The position numbers and the translations under genes were made by a program. Of a DNA stretch of 64,000 bases, positions 17,554 to 27,613 are shown in pieces. The stretch's first letter is position 1; each line of letters begins with the position of its first letter. The notes beneath the pieces were generated by a model, which saw only the letters and a program-made list of their open reading frames with translations, did not search any database and was not told the DNA's origin. This DNA is from Arthrobacter sp. OAP107. GTDB taxonomy: Bacteria > Actinomycetota > Actinomycetes > Actinomycetales > Micrococcaceae. The stretch covers positions 186,001 to 250,000 of the forward strand of contig NZ_JBEPOK010000001.1 in NCBI RefSeq assembly GCF_040546765.1, in the 5' to 3' direction.

Positions 17554-18769
17554 ATGTCGGTGCTCCAGAAAGGGCCCCCGCCTGCATCCGCAGCGCCAGA
17601 AGTTCAGGACAACTTGCCGCCATACCCCGAGGCGGATCTTCTTCACCTTTCGGGCCTCCTCACCGTAGCCGAGCAGGCCCAGCTCGCCCAGGCCCGCAAC
17701 TTCTTCCAGCAAGAAGTACGTCCCATCGCCGTCGATTTTTGGAATCGAGCGGAATTCCCATTCGAGCTCCTGCCCAAACTGGGCAAGCAGCAACTGACCG
17801 GACTGAATAGCCATGGGCATCTATTGGCCGGACTGATTCAGATGGAATTCGCACGCGCGGATACCTCCGTGTCCACGTTCTTTGGCGTCCATGACGAACT
17901 GTTCACCACAGCGATCCGCGAATTGGGCTCCGATGAGCATCGTCAGACCATGCTTCCAGACTTGCTGTCGCTCAAGAAAGTAGGAGCCTTCGCCCTCACC
18001 GAGCCCCTGCACGGGTCCGACATTTCCAGGCAGATGGAAACCACTGCAACCCGAAGCGGAGATGAATGGATTCTGAATGGGCACAAAAGATGGATCGGCA
18101 ACGGTACCTTCGCGGATTACGTCCTGGTCTGGGCCCGCGATACAGCAGACGATCAGATTAAAGGGTTCATCGTCGAGAAAGGTACCGAGGGTTTCCGCAC
18201 TGAAGCCATTCCCAACAAGGCAGCTGTTCGCATCATTCAGAATGCCAACATCACTCTGGATAACGTCAGAATCCCGTTCACCAACTGGCTGCCAGGAACA
18301 CGAACGTTCCGGGATGCCAACTCCCTCCTCCTTCACTCAAGGGTGTGGGTCAGCTGGCAGGCCGTAGGCCAGCAGTTTGCAGCATTCGATGTTGCGAGGG
18401 CATATGCACTCCAGCGCAAGCAATTCGGCAAACCAATCGCTTCCTTCCAGCTCATTCAGGACCAGCTGGCCCGCATGATCGGAAACGCAACCATGTCCCC
18501 TTTCCCTGATGATCCAACTCGCACGCCTAACAGAGTCGGGCCTTCTCACCATGGACCATGCCGCGCTGGCAAAATCAAGCTGCACAGAGCGGATGCGCAA
18601 GACCGTGGCTCTCGGCAGATCAATCGTCGGAGGCAATGGAATCAGCACGGACTTCGAGATGGCAAAAATCTTCGCCGACGCAGAAGCGATCTACTCCTAC
18701 GAGGGCAGCTACGAGATCAACACTCTCTTGGTCGGGCGGGCACTGACCGGGATCTCGGCGTTCGCCTGA
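17554..18769 (+). pseudogene. acyl-CoA dehydrogenase broken by a one-base frameshift
   Basis: Flavoenzyme introducing the alpha-beta double bond in an acyl-CoA. From the ATG at 17554 (GAGAAGAGGA upstream), residues 1-315 read in one frame: FALTEPLHGSDISRQMETTA (FAD/substrate loop), HKRWIGNGTFADYVLVWARD, ALQRKQFGKPIASFQLIQDQ. The rest reads in the next frame: RKTVALGRSIVGGNGIST and EGSYEINTLLVGRALTGISAF, the glutaryl-CoA dehydrogenase-like end with the catalytic Glu. Dropping one C from the CCCC run at 18497-18500 restores a 404-residue enzyme. The recovered length and motifs are normal, so the lesion is recent or a sequencing error. Confidence 0.88.
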
Positions 18770-18857
18770 ACAAAGCCCCTGTCATCCCCCCCCAACAACA
18801 GCCGCATCACCACATGCACTGTCACGGAAGCAAGCGCCACAAGGAGGAGCAATTAAA

Positions 18858-19613
18858 ATGGAGCTCAGCAATACTGCAGCAATCGTTACCGGTGGCGCGT
18901 CAGGTCTTGGCGCAGCCACCGCCCGGGTTCTCGCCGAACGGGGCGCAAACGTGTTTGCCGTGGACCTCGGCGAATCCATCGGAAAGAGTCAGCCGGTAGA
19001 CGGCGTTGAGTACGTCGAGGCCGATGTGACCGACGCTGCCCAGATCCGTGGCGTGGTTGTAAAAGCCTCGGCCGACAAGCCCCTGCGGACAGTGATCAAC
19101 TGCGCAGGGATTCTCCCGACAATGCGAATCCTCGGCAAAAGAGGAGTGCATGACCTCTCACTCTTCGCAAAGGTCATCGAAGTCAACCTCGTCGGCTCCT
19201 TCAACGTTCTCGCCTCCGCGGCAGAAGCCATCTCGCGCACAGAGGCGGATTTAGACGGTCAACGCGGTGTAATTATTAACACGGCCTCCATCGCTGCCTT
19301 CGAAGGTCAGATTGGCCAAGCCGCCTACGCCTCGTCAAAAGCCGGCATTGTAGGCCTCACCCTTCCTGCGGCCAGGGACCTTGCCCAGTATGGAATACGG
19401 GTGAATGCCATTGCACCGGGCATTGTGGAGACCCCCATGATGGCCTCCGTCAGCGATGAGGTCCGGCAAGCACTTGCCGCCGACGTTACATTCCCCAAAC
19501 GGTTAGCGCGTCCCGAGGAATTCGCTCAGCTGGCGTTGTCGATCATCGGTCACGACTATCTCAACGGGGAAATTATCCGAATGGATGGGGCGCTGCGAAT
19601 GGCGTCCCGGTAG
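18858..19613 (+). CDS. type-2 3-hydroxyacyl-CoA dehydrogenase-like SDR
   Basis: 251-residue SDR resembling HSD10-type enzymes that oxidise 3-hydroxy-2-methylacyl-CoA. Cofactor loop GGASGLGAATARVLAERGA, NAD-selecting Asp in FAVDLG, catalytic Ser in NTASIAAFEG, Tyr/Lys in YASSK, and the family tail APGIVETPMM. AAGGAGGAGC stands upstream of the ATG. Position after an acyl-CoA dehydrogenase and before a thiolase fits 2-methyl-3-hydroxybutyryl-CoA dehydrogenase in isoleucine breakdown. Confidence 0.9.
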   Translation: MELSNTAAIVTGGASGLGAATARVLAERGANVFAVDLGESIGKSQPVDGVEYVEADVTDAAQIRGVVVKASADKPLRTVINCAGILPTMRILGKRGVHDLSLFAKVIEVNLVGSFNVLASAAEAISRTEADLDGQRGVIINTASIAAFEGQIGQAAYASSKAGIVGLTLPAARDLAQYGIRVNAIAPGIVETPMMASVSDEVRQALAADVTFPKRLARPEEFAQLALSIIGHDYLNGEIIRMDGALRMASR

Positions 19614-19647
19614 CCCGCACATCAGCATTGATTTCAAAGGACAAAGC

Positions 19648-20868
19648 ATGATGCACAACAAACCAGGACATGAAATACCTCCCCGTCCGGAGGATGTAGT
19701 GATTATCGGCGGTGCCCGAACCCCCCAGGGCAAGCTCAACGGCCAATTGGCGGGACTGACCGCGGTAGAACTCGGTGCAGCAGCAGTAAGCGGAGCACTT
19801 GAAAAGGCCGGCATCGATCCGGGCCTGGTAGATGCCGTGGTGATCGGCCAGGTTGTGCAGGCGGGCTCCGGACAGAATCCGGCGCGCCAGACGGCACTCA
19901 GGGCCGGAATCGGCGGGAAGGTACCTGCGACCACAATAAACAAAGTCTGCCTGTCCGGACTTACCGCCGTTATAGATGCAGCACGCCTCATCCGCGCCGG
20001 TGACGCGGAAGTAGTTGTTGCCGGCGGGCAAGAATCCATGAGTCAAAGTCCGCACTTGCTGCCTGGCTCGCGCCAAGGATGGTTATACGGCGGCGGCAAC
20101 ATGGTCGATTCACTCGTCCGCGACGGCCTCAGCGACGCGCAGGAAGGCGTCTCTATGGGCATCCTGACTGAACGAGGCAATCAGGTGCACAGCATAGGGA
20201 GACGTCAACAGGACGAGGTGGCAGCGGCGTCCCATCGGCGAGCTGCCCAGGCTGCCGACGAAGGAGTGTTCAAGGACGAGATCGTACCTATCACTGTTCA
20301 CGGCAGGAAAGGACAGTCCCTGGTTCTTGACAGGGACGAACAAATACGACCCGGCACGGACGTCGAGGCCCTGTCCCAGTTACGTCCCGCCTTTGTCGCG
20401 GATGGCAGCATCACAGCAGGAAACGCCTCGCCGCTCTCGGATGGAGCTGCTGCCCTTGTTCTCACTAGCCGCGCCAACGCCGAACGACTCCAACTTGAGA
20501 TCCTTGCCGTCGTCAGCGCCCCGGGCCAAGTAGCTGGTCCTGATAACTCACTGCATTCACAGCCCTCGAACGCCATTAATGCGGCACTGGAAAGGGCGGG
20601 GTGGACGACAGAAGATCTTGACTTCATCGAGATTAATGAGGCTTTCGGCGCCGTCGCGGTTCAGTCGTTGAACGAGTTGGGAATTCCCTTGGACCGCTGC
20701 AACATACACGGCGGTGCTATCGCTTTGGGCCATCCCATCGGAGCCTCCGGGGCGCGCCTAGCACTTCATGCCGCCAACGAACTGCTCCGCCGCGGGGCAG
20801 GCCGGGCGGCGGTCGCCCTCTGCGGTGGCGGGGGACAGGGCGAAGCGCTGCTGCTCTACCGGAACTAG
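19648..20868 (+). CDS. acetyl-CoA C-acyltransferase (thiolase)
   Basis: Cleaves 3-oxoacyl-CoA with CoA. 406 residues from the first of two adjacent ATGs, with AAAGGA upstream. Nucleophile Cys101 in NKVCLSGLTAV, NEAF motif in FIEINEAFGAVAVQS, catalytic His362 in ALGHPIGASGAR, and Cys392 in ALCGGGGQGEA. Full length. Following the HSD10-like SDR, its likely substrate is 2-methylacetoacetyl-CoA, giving acetyl-CoA and propionyl-CoA, which the next three genes consume. Confidence 0.92.
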   Translation: MMHNKPGHEIPPRPEDVVIIGGARTPQGKLNGQLAGLTAVELGAAAVSGALEKAGIDPGLVDAVVIGQVVQAGSGQNPARQTALRAGIGGKVPATTINKVCLSGLTAVIDAARLIRAGDAEVVVAGGQESMSQSPHLLPGSRQGWLYGGGNMVDSLVRDGLSDAQEGVSMGILTERGNQVHSIGRRQQDEVAAASHRRAAQAADEGVFKDEIVPITVHGRKGQSLVLDRDEQIRPGTDVEALSQLRPAFVADGSITAGNASPLSDGAAALVLTSRANAERLQLEILAVVSAPGQVAGPDNSLHSQPSNAINAALERAGWTTEDLDFIEINEAFGAVAVQSLNELGIPLDRCNIHGGAIALGHPIGASGARLALHAANELLRRGAGRAAVALCGGGGQGEALLLYRN

Positions 20869-20954
20869 CTCCCCCTCCTCCTCAACCACATCGCGAAGTG
20901 TCACGCCTGCGCGGTCCGTAAGCCCGTCATCCGCAATTCTTTGAAGGAATCAAC

Positions 20955-22475
20955 GTGAAAAATAAGCATTCCGTCCGCGTATACAAGAGTGAAGAGAACC
21001 TTGCCCGTGAGGAGCAGCTGGCGCATAAGATCGCAGTGGTCGCAGGGGACACTGTTGATGTGACGCCCGACGTCACCGACATGGTCATCAACCGGATCAT
21101 TGACAACGCCTCGGTGGCCATTGCCTCGCTGAACCGCGCCCCCATTGTCGCGGCCCGGGCCCAGGCGCTCACGCACGCCCCGTCCAGCGGCGGTAAAGGG
21201 GCCAAGGTCTTCGGCATCGGCGAGCGGGTGTCGCCTGAGTGGGCAGCATGGGCCAACGGCGTGGCGGTCCGCGAGCTGGATTACCACGACACGTTCCTCG
21301 CCGCGGACTACTCGCACCCCGGCGACAACATCCCGCCGATCCTCGCTGTCGCCCAGCACGTGGGCTCCAGCGGCCAGGACCTGATCCGCGGCATTGCCAC
21401 CGGGTATGAGATCCAGGTGAACCTGGTGAAGGCGATCTGCCTGCACAAGCACAAGATTGACCATGTGGCCCACCTCGGCCCCGCCGCGGCGGCCGGCATC
21501 GGCACCCTCCTGGGCCTGGACGTGGAAACCATCTTCCAGTCCGTGGGGCAGGCCCTGCACACCACCACCGCCACCCGCCAGTCACGCAAGGGCGAGATCT
21601 CCACCTGGAAGGCGCACGCACCGGCCTTCGCAGGAAAAATGGCCGTCGAAGCCGTCGACAGGTCCATGCGCGGACAGACCTCCCCGGTTCCCATCTATGA
21701 GGGCGAGGACGGCGTGATCGCGTGGATGCTGGACGGCCCGGACGCCTCCTACCAGGTTCCCCTGCCGGAAAAGGGCGAGGCCAAGCGCGCTATCCTGGAT
21801 ACCTACACCAAGGAACACTCGGCTGAGTACCAGGCCCAGGCGTGGATCGACCTTGCGCGCAAGCTGAACAAGGAACACCCGGAGGTCACGGATCCGGCGA
21901 ACGTGCAGTCAGTGCTGATCCGGACGAGCCACCACACGCACTATGTGATCGGCTCCGGCGCCAACGATCCGCAAAAGTACGATCCGACGGCCAGCCGGGA
22001 GACCCTGGACCACTCCATCCCGTATATCTTCACTGTCGCGCTGCAGGACGGGGCGTGGCACCACGTGGATTCCTACTCCCCGGAACGTGCCGCCCGGCCG
22101 GACACGGTGGAGCTGTGGCAGAAGGTGTCCACGGTGGAGGACCCGGAGTGGACCCGCCGCTACCACTCCCTGGACATCTCCGAGAAGGCCTTCGGCGGTT
22201 CCGTGGAGATCACCCTGGCCGACGGCACCGTGTTCACGGACTGGATCGCCGTGGCCGACGCCCACCCGCTGGGCGCCCGGCCGTTCACCCGGGAGCAGTA
22301 CGTGAACAAGTTCCGCACCCTCGCCGCAGGGCTGGTGGAGGAGGCCGAAATCGAGAGGTTCCTCGCCGCCGTCGAACGCCTCCCGGAGCTGGCCGCCGGC
22401 GAACTCGACCAGCTCAACATCATCGCCGCCCCAGGCGTCATCGACCTCAGTGCGGCACCGAAGGGGCTGTTCTAA
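20955..22475 (+). CDS. prpD: 2-methylcitrate dehydratase (MmgE/PrpD family)
   Basis: Converts 2-methylcitrate to 2-methyl-cis-aconitate in the methylcitrate cycle of propionyl-CoA oxidation. 506 residues, the usual PrpD length, with ANGVAVRELDYHDTFLAADY and SHPGDNIPPILAVAQ in the substrate region, then KAHAPAFAGKMAVEAV and the C-terminal lid (YSPERAARPDTVELW). Stop at 22475 abuts the prpB start with no gap. The prpD-prpB-prpC order is standard in Arthrobacter-like bacteria. The coding GC is higher than in the preceding genes, so this block may have a different origin. Confidence 0.94.
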   Translation: MKNKHSVRVYKSEENLAREEQLAHKIAVVAGDTVDVTPDVTDMVINRIIDNASVAIASLNRAPIVAARAQALTHAPSSGGKGAKVFGIGERVSPEWAAWANGVAVRELDYHDTFLAADYSHPGDNIPPILAVAQHVGSSGQDLIRGIATGYEIQVNLVKAICLHKHKIDHVAHLGPAAAAGIGTLLGLDVETIFQSVGQALHTTTATRQSRKGEISTWKAHAPAFAGKMAVEAVDRSMRGQTSPVPIYEGEDGVIAWMLDGPDASYQVPLPEKGEAKRAILDTYTKEHSAEYQAQAWIDLARKLNKEHPEVTDPANVQSVLIRTSHHTHYVIGSGANDPQKYDPTASRETLDHSIPYIFTVALQDGAWHHVDSYSPERAARPDTVELWQKVSTVEDPEWTRRYHSLDISEKAFGGSVEITLADGTVFTDWIAVADAHPLGARPFTREQYVNKFRTLAAGLVEEAEIERFLAAVERLPELAAGELDQLNIIAAPGVIDLSAAPKGLF

Positions 22476-23381
22476 ATGCTGTACTCAAAAACCACCCCGG
22501 AATGGAAGCGGGTCAGGCTGCGTGAACTGCTGGCTTCCGGCGCCATCCAGCAGTTCCCCGGAGCGTTCAACCCGCTCTCCGCCCGACTGATCGAGGAGAA
22601 GGGCTTCGCCGGGGTCTACATCTCCGGCGCCGTCCTCGCCAATGACCTTGGTCTGCCGGACATCGGCCTCACCACCCTCACCGAGGTCGCCACCCGGGCA
22701 GGGCAGATCGCCCGCATGACCGACCTGCCCGCCATCGTGGACGCCGACACCGGCTTCGGCGAACCCATGAACGTGGCCCGCACCGTCCAGGAAATCGAAA
22801 ACGCCGGCCTGGCCGGGCTCCACCTCGAGGACCAAGTCAACCCGAAGCGCTGCGGCCATCTGGACGGCAAGAACGTCGTCGACCTGGACACCGCCACTAA
22901 GCGGATCCGCGCGGCAGCCGATGCCCGCCGGGACCCGAACTTCCTCATCATGGCGCGCACCGACATCCGGGCCGTGGACGGACTCCAAGCCGCCAAAGAC
23001 CGGGTAAAGGCACTGGTCGACGCCGGGGCTGACGCCATCTTCCCCGAAGCCATGCGTGACCTGCACGAATTCCGTGCCATCCGGGACGCCGTCGACGTGC
23101 CGATCCTCGCCAACATGACCGAGTTCGGCAAAAGCGACCTGTTCACCAAAGACCAACTGCAGAACGTGGGCGTCAACATGGTGATCTATCCGGTGACCCT
23201 GCTCCGCAGTGCCATGGGCGCCGCCGAGCGGGTCCTGGACACGCTGAGGAGCCTGGGCACCCAGCAGGTGCGCGTGCCGGAAATGCTCACCCGTGCACGG
23301 CTGTATGACCTCGTGGACTACGAGGCCTACAACAAGTTCGATTCCGGCATTTTCGACTTCCAAATCCCCGACATTCGCTAG
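22476..23381 (+). CDS. prpB: methylisocitrate lyase
   Basis: Splits 2-methylisocitrate to pyruvate and succinate. 301 residues of the isocitrate lyase/PEP mutase TIM-barrel family. Metal and substrate motifs: VDADTGFGEPMNVARTVQE with the acidic pair at Asp89 and Asp91, LEDQVNPKRCGHLDGK with active-site Cys126, and MARTDIRAVDG. GVYISGAVLANDLGLPDIG at about 46-64 is typical of PrpB rather than isocitrate lyase. Starts directly after the prpD stop, so translation is coupled. Confidence 0.95.
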   Translation: MLYSKTTPEWKRVRLRELLASGAIQQFPGAFNPLSARLIEEKGFAGVYISGAVLANDLGLPDIGLTTLTEVATRAGQIARMTDLPAIVDADTGFGEPMNVARTVQEIENAGLAGLHLEDQVNPKRCGHLDGKNVVDLDTATKRIRAAADARRDPNFLIMARTDIRAVDGLQAAKDRVKALVDAGADAIFPEAMRDLHEFRAIRDAVDVPILANMTEFGKSDLFTKDQLQNVGVNMVIYPVTLLRSAMGAAERVLDTLRSLGTQQVRVPEMLTRARLYDLVDYEAYNKFDSGIFDFQIPDIR

Positions 23382-23409
23382 TACAAGGACTGCAACGAAG
23401 GAGTTCAGC

Positions 23410-24570
23410 ATGACTGACACAGATATCAAAAAGGGCCTCACCGGAGTCGTCGTGGACTACACCGCCGTGTCGAAGGTCAATCCCGACACGAACTCACTGC
23501 TATACCGCGGCTACCCCGTCCAGGAGCTCGCCGCCAAGTGCAGCTTCGAAGAGGTTGCCTACCTGCTCTGGAACGGCGAACTGCCCACCGAGGACCAGCT
23601 CGCCGGGTTCACCGCCCGCGAAAAGGCGGGCCGGGCCCTCGACCCGGCACTCAAGACCATCATCGACGCCTTACCCATGGACGCCCACCCCATGGACGTC
23701 TGCCGCACTGCCGCCTCGGTGCTCGGAGCACGGCACCCGCTGGCGGAGCACTCTTCGCCCGGAGTCAACATGAAGAAAGCCATTGATCTCTGGGCCGCGA
23801 TGCCGGCAGTCGTGGCCTATGACCAGCGCCGCCGGCGCGGCCAGAACATCGTGGAGCCCCGCGACGATCTGGGCTATTCGGCCAACTTTCTGTGGATGAC
23901 CTTCGGCGAAGACCCCGTGGATGAGGTCGTCGAAGCTTTCAACGTCTCGATGATCCTCTACGCGGAGCATTCCTTCAACGCCTCGACCTTCACCGCCCGT
24001 GTGGTCACCTCCACCCTTTCGGATCTGCACTCTGCCGTGACCGCCGCCATTGGAGCCCTCAAAGGTCCCCTCCACGGCGGCGCAAACGAAGCAGTCATGC
24101 ACACCTTCGACGAAATCGGAATTCGGCCCGAGGAATCCCTGGAGGAAGCCGCCACCCGCGCTAAGGCGTGGATGGCGGACGCCTTGGCGCAGAAGAAGAA
24201 AATCATGGGCTTCGGCCACCGCGTCTACAAGCACGGCGACTCCCGGGTTCCCATGATGAAGGCGGCTCTGGACAAGATGATCGCCCACTACGGCCGACCT
24301 GAGCTGCTGGGACTCTACAACGGGCTCGAGACCGCCATGGATGAGGCCAAGGCCATCAAACCCAACCTCGACTACCCGGCCGGCCCCACTTACCACCTCA
24401 TGGGCTTCGACACCCGAACCTTCACCCCGATCTTCGTCGCCAGCCGCATCACCGGCATGACAGCCCACATCATGGAGCAGGCCGCCTCCAACTCCCTCAT
24501 CCGCCCGCTAAGCGCCTATAACGGGCCCGAAGAGCGGTCAGTACCGGTTGGAAACCACACCCACGCCTAG
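23410..24570 (+). CDS. prpC: 2-methylcitrate synthase (citrate synthase family)
   Basis: Condenses propionyl-CoA with oxaloacetate. 386 residues from the ATG at 23410 with GAAGGAG upstream; a longer upstream frame overlaps prpB and is rejected. Citrate synthase hallmarks: LLYRGYPVQELAAKCSFEEV, catalytic His in ALKGPLHGGANEAVMH, GFGHRVYKHGDSRVPMMK, and GFDTRTFTPIFVASRITGMT with the catalytic Asp. The short type II-like dimeric form and the prpDB context support methylcitrate synthase over housekeeping GltA. Confidence 0.93.
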   Translation: MTDTDIKKGLTGVVVDYTAVSKVNPDTNSLLYRGYPVQELAAKCSFEEVAYLLWNGELPTEDQLAGFTAREKAGRALDPALKTIIDALPMDAHPMDVCRTAASVLGARHPLAEHSSPGVNMKKAIDLWAAMPAVVAYDQRRRRGQNIVEPRDDLGYSANFLWMTFGEDPVDEVVEAFNVSMILYAEHSFNASTFTARVVTSTLSDLHSAVTAAIGALKGPLHGGANEAVMHTFDEIGIRPEESLEEAATRAKAWMADALAQKKKIMGFGHRVYKHGDSRVPMMKAALDKMIAHYGRPELLGLYNGLETAMDEAKAIKPNLDYPAGPTYHLMGFDTRTFTPIFVASRITGMTAHIMEQAASNSLIRPLSAYNGPEERSVPVGNHTHA

Positions 24571-24602
24571 TTGCGACATCGCAGCCTCCTTCGAGGAAGA
24601 GC

Positions 24603-25376
24603 ATGAATTTTCGAACCATCACGGTAAAGCAAATTGGACGTGTAAGCGTCATCACACTGAATCGGCCGGAGGCCCTCAACGCACTGAACCTTCAACTCAT
24701 GCAAGAAGTGGTATCCGCTGCCAGAAGCTTGGACAAGGCCCCCGATACAGGTGCCATCCTTCTGATCGGATCCGATCGCGCCTTCGCCGCAGGCGCCGAC
24801 ATCAAGGAGATGTCTTCCCGGACCTACATGGATATGTACTTGGACGATTGGCTGCAGGGCTGGGACGGCCTGGCCGCCGTGCGGACCCCGATAATTGCTG
24901 CCGTCGCTGGCCACGCGCTGGGCGGAGGCTGTGAACTGGCAATGATGTGCGACTTCATCATTGCAGCTGACTCAGCGCGATTTGGCCAGCCGGAGATCAA
25001 ACTGGGCGTCATACCTGGCATGGGCGGTTCGCAGCGGCTGACGCGCGCCGTCGGCAAGGCAAAGGCTATGGAGATGATCCTCACGGGCCGCACCATCGAC
25101 GCGGCCGAGGCTGAACGCATCGGTCTCGTAGCAAGGATCGTCCCTCACGACAGGCTCCTGGAAGATGCCTTGGAAACTGCGAAGGCGATCTCCGAGAAGT
25201 CCGCGCCAATCGTAATGCTGGCAAAAGAGGCAGTGAATGCTGCATTTCAAATGCCACTGGACAGCGGCGTCCTCTTCGAACGCAGGATTTTTCACTCTGT
25301 GTTCGCCACCTCTGACCAAAAAGAAGGCATGCGCGCCTTCGTCGAAAAGAGACAGCCCAACTTCACCCACGGCTAA
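24603..25376 (+). CDS. enoyl-CoA hydratase
   Basis: Crotonase-fold hydratase of 257 residues. Oxyanion loops FAAGADIKEM (residues about 61-70) and VAGHALGGGCELAMMCD, catalytic Glu positions in QPEIKLGVIPGMGGSQRL, and the C-terminal trimerisation segment SDQKEGMRAFVEKRQPNF. Close to canonical short-chain EchA enzymes acting on crotonyl-, tiglyl- or methacrylyl-CoA. Last gene of the Lrp-E2-to-prpC cluster, 32 bp after prpC, and supplies the hydration step between the acyl-CoA dehydrogenase and the SDR. Confidence 0.92.
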   Translation: MNFRTITVKQIGRVSVITLNRPEALNALNLQLMQEVVSAARSLDKAPDTGAILLIGSDRAFAAGADIKEMSSRTYMDMYLDDWLQGWDGLAAVRTPIIAAVAGHALGGGCELAMMCDFIIAADSARFGQPEIKLGVIPGMGGSQRLTRAVGKAKAMEMILTGRTIDAAEAERIGLVARIVPHDRLLEDALETAKAISEKSAPIVMLAKEAVNAAFQMPLDSGVLFERRIFHSVFATSDQKEGMRAFVEKRQPNFTHG

Positions 25377-25789
25377 CGCCCTGGCAGCTGCGGGGCGACG
25401 CGCACACTGCATTGTCCCAGCAGCCCACGACGACAAACCTGTCAAAAATTCCCGGCGCGGCAAGAAGAAGCGCAACGCACACGCCCGAAGGCCGGGTGCC
25501 GCGCCGGGATCCCTCACCCACAAACAGTCCGCCCGGCTCGAGGCCAGCTCACCCTTTGGGGCCCAGCCATGAAATCACCCTCGGTCAGCACGGTCGACGG
25601 TCACTGGTCGAATCTTTGGACGACAATCTCCGGCGAAGACCTCCCCAGCCGGAGGGCTGTCCCGGGGCCGAGCTTGTCGCCGCCACAACACGCGGTCTGC
25701 CAAGACCTTTCAGCTGCGCGCCCCGGCCCTTAACCCTGCTGGAAGTGTTCTGCCAAGTCTCTGTCATGGCCGGGTTCGCCAACTAAATC

Positions 25790-25900
25790 AGGTGGAAGGG
25801 GTCAGCAGGGCAACCCACGCGTGCTCATCGGCCTCGGCACCGCCGCGGCCGAGACGGGCTACCGGGTCAAGTACACCCTAGCCAGGTCGTGGGATCTTGT
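25790..25900 (+). pseudogene. fragment of an IS21-family IstB ATPase
   Basis: The frame through VLIGLGTAAAETGYRVKYTL matches the segment just after the Walker A of IstB helper ATPases; the preceding GNPR replaces the expected GKSH. Nothing else of IS21 remains. The rest of the gap 25377-26160 shows no recognisable gene. Confidence 0.6.
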
Positions 25901-27613
25901 GGGTTCGTGGTTCTGTCTGATTGCTGTGTCCGGGGGATTATGTGCTCGGCTGGCAGTGGTGCGGTACCGACAAGAAGGCCACCGTTCGGGCCGTCCAGGT
26001 GGGCTCCAATTGAGTTGACACATTCACTCCTCCCGCACCACGCCGCAACGGCATCAGAACACACTCCCGGCCCTAGCGTCAGACGGCCCTGTCAACGGCC
26101 ATTAGGAATTGCCCATAGGCGGCCAGCATTTCTGCCCGCTGGGCGAGTTCTAGCGATCATTGCAACGCCCCCGAAAAATCGGGAGTTGCAACACCATGGA
26201 ATCACCATCAGGAAATAGCTCTTTCACGGCCAAGAAATCTCCTTGCACAAAGCAGTCGGTCCGCCCTGCCGAAGCACCTGCAAAGCGCCGGCAGGAATCC
26301 CATACCGCGGCACAAAGACACGATTTTCTTTCTGCCGTGGCACGATTGGGAACCGTTGCCGAGGCGGCGAAGGAGCTTGGACTCAACAGAAGCACATGCC
26401 AGAAGTGGGCCAACGCTGCCGGGATCCGGCGCAAGCGCCAGTATTCGCAGGCTGACAAAGACCAGTTCTATGCCGTTCTGGATCGGACCGGAAACGTCGT
26501 GGAGGCGGCCAGAGAAGTCGGATTGAATACCAGCACCGCGAACACATGGGCGGGCCGGATCAAGCCGGCGCCCAGGAATAAACGGACAAACCGAACCACG
26601 AACGCCGGGCCCACGCAGCGCTACTCACCGGCGGTGATCGAGGAATTCCTGCGCGTGCTGCAGGATGTCGGCAGCGTCACCGTGGCAGCCAGGCAGCTCG
26701 GCATGAACCGTTCCACCTGCTCCAACTGGGCCGCTGATGCCGGTCTTACCTCCACCAAACCACGACGCCCATCAGAGAAACAGCTTAGCGACCTACGCCT
26801 GCGCCACGAAGGCGTGAGCCGCAGAGACGCTGCCCTGGCGGTCGGGGCCAGCAAACAAAGCTCCTACCTTTGGGACAGGCAACGACCCATCGCCGACAGC
26901 GACACGATCGCTGCAAGGATCAGTGCTCCAGATCTGCCGTATAAACAGGAGGTGACAACGACATTTGCGGAACCTCGCGCCCTGGCAGCGGCGCCGGAAC
27001 TGACGGCGGCTGCGGCGGAGCCTTCACCCGCGCCGGTGGCGTTGGGCGCCCTGGAACAGCCCATCTGCAGCCGGTATCTGTCCCTGCCCGAGCGCGAGAG
27101 GATCGCTGACCAGCTCGCTAAAGGCGCGTCGATCCGTGCCATCGCCCGGGACCTGGGCAGGAACCAGGGCTCGATCAGCAGGGAGATCAAACGCAACAGC
27201 CACGCGGTGCTGGGTTACCTACCCTACGGCGCCCACCGGGCCGCCACCGCCGCCCGGGCACGACCCAAGGACAGTGAGCTGGCAGAACCCGGGAAACTGC
27301 GTGAGTACGCAAAGCTCCTCACTCGCTGGTCCCCGCGTCAGATTTCCCGCTCGCTGATCAAGGAATTCCCCGATGACCCCGTCATGCGCGTGAGCCACGA
27401 AACGATCTACCAGGCCCTCTACCTTCAGGCCCGCGGCGGACACAAACGCGAGGTCAAGGAGGCCCTGCGCACCGGACGCACCCGCCGCAGGCAGCGCAAG
27501 AACCCGGAGGAACGGACCATCCGATTCCGGGACCCGATGATCAACATTTCTGAACGTCCCGCGGAGGTTGAGGACCGCGCCCTGCCCGGGCATTGGGAAT
27601 CTCAATGTTTCTG

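Noticed and set aside
22485..23441. 318-codon open frame antisense to prpB
   Set aside because: Mirror of a high-GC coding frame; no motifs, and prpB is certain.
23671..24468. 265-codon open frame antisense to prpC
   Set aside because: Same reason; glycine/valine/histidine-rich shadow.
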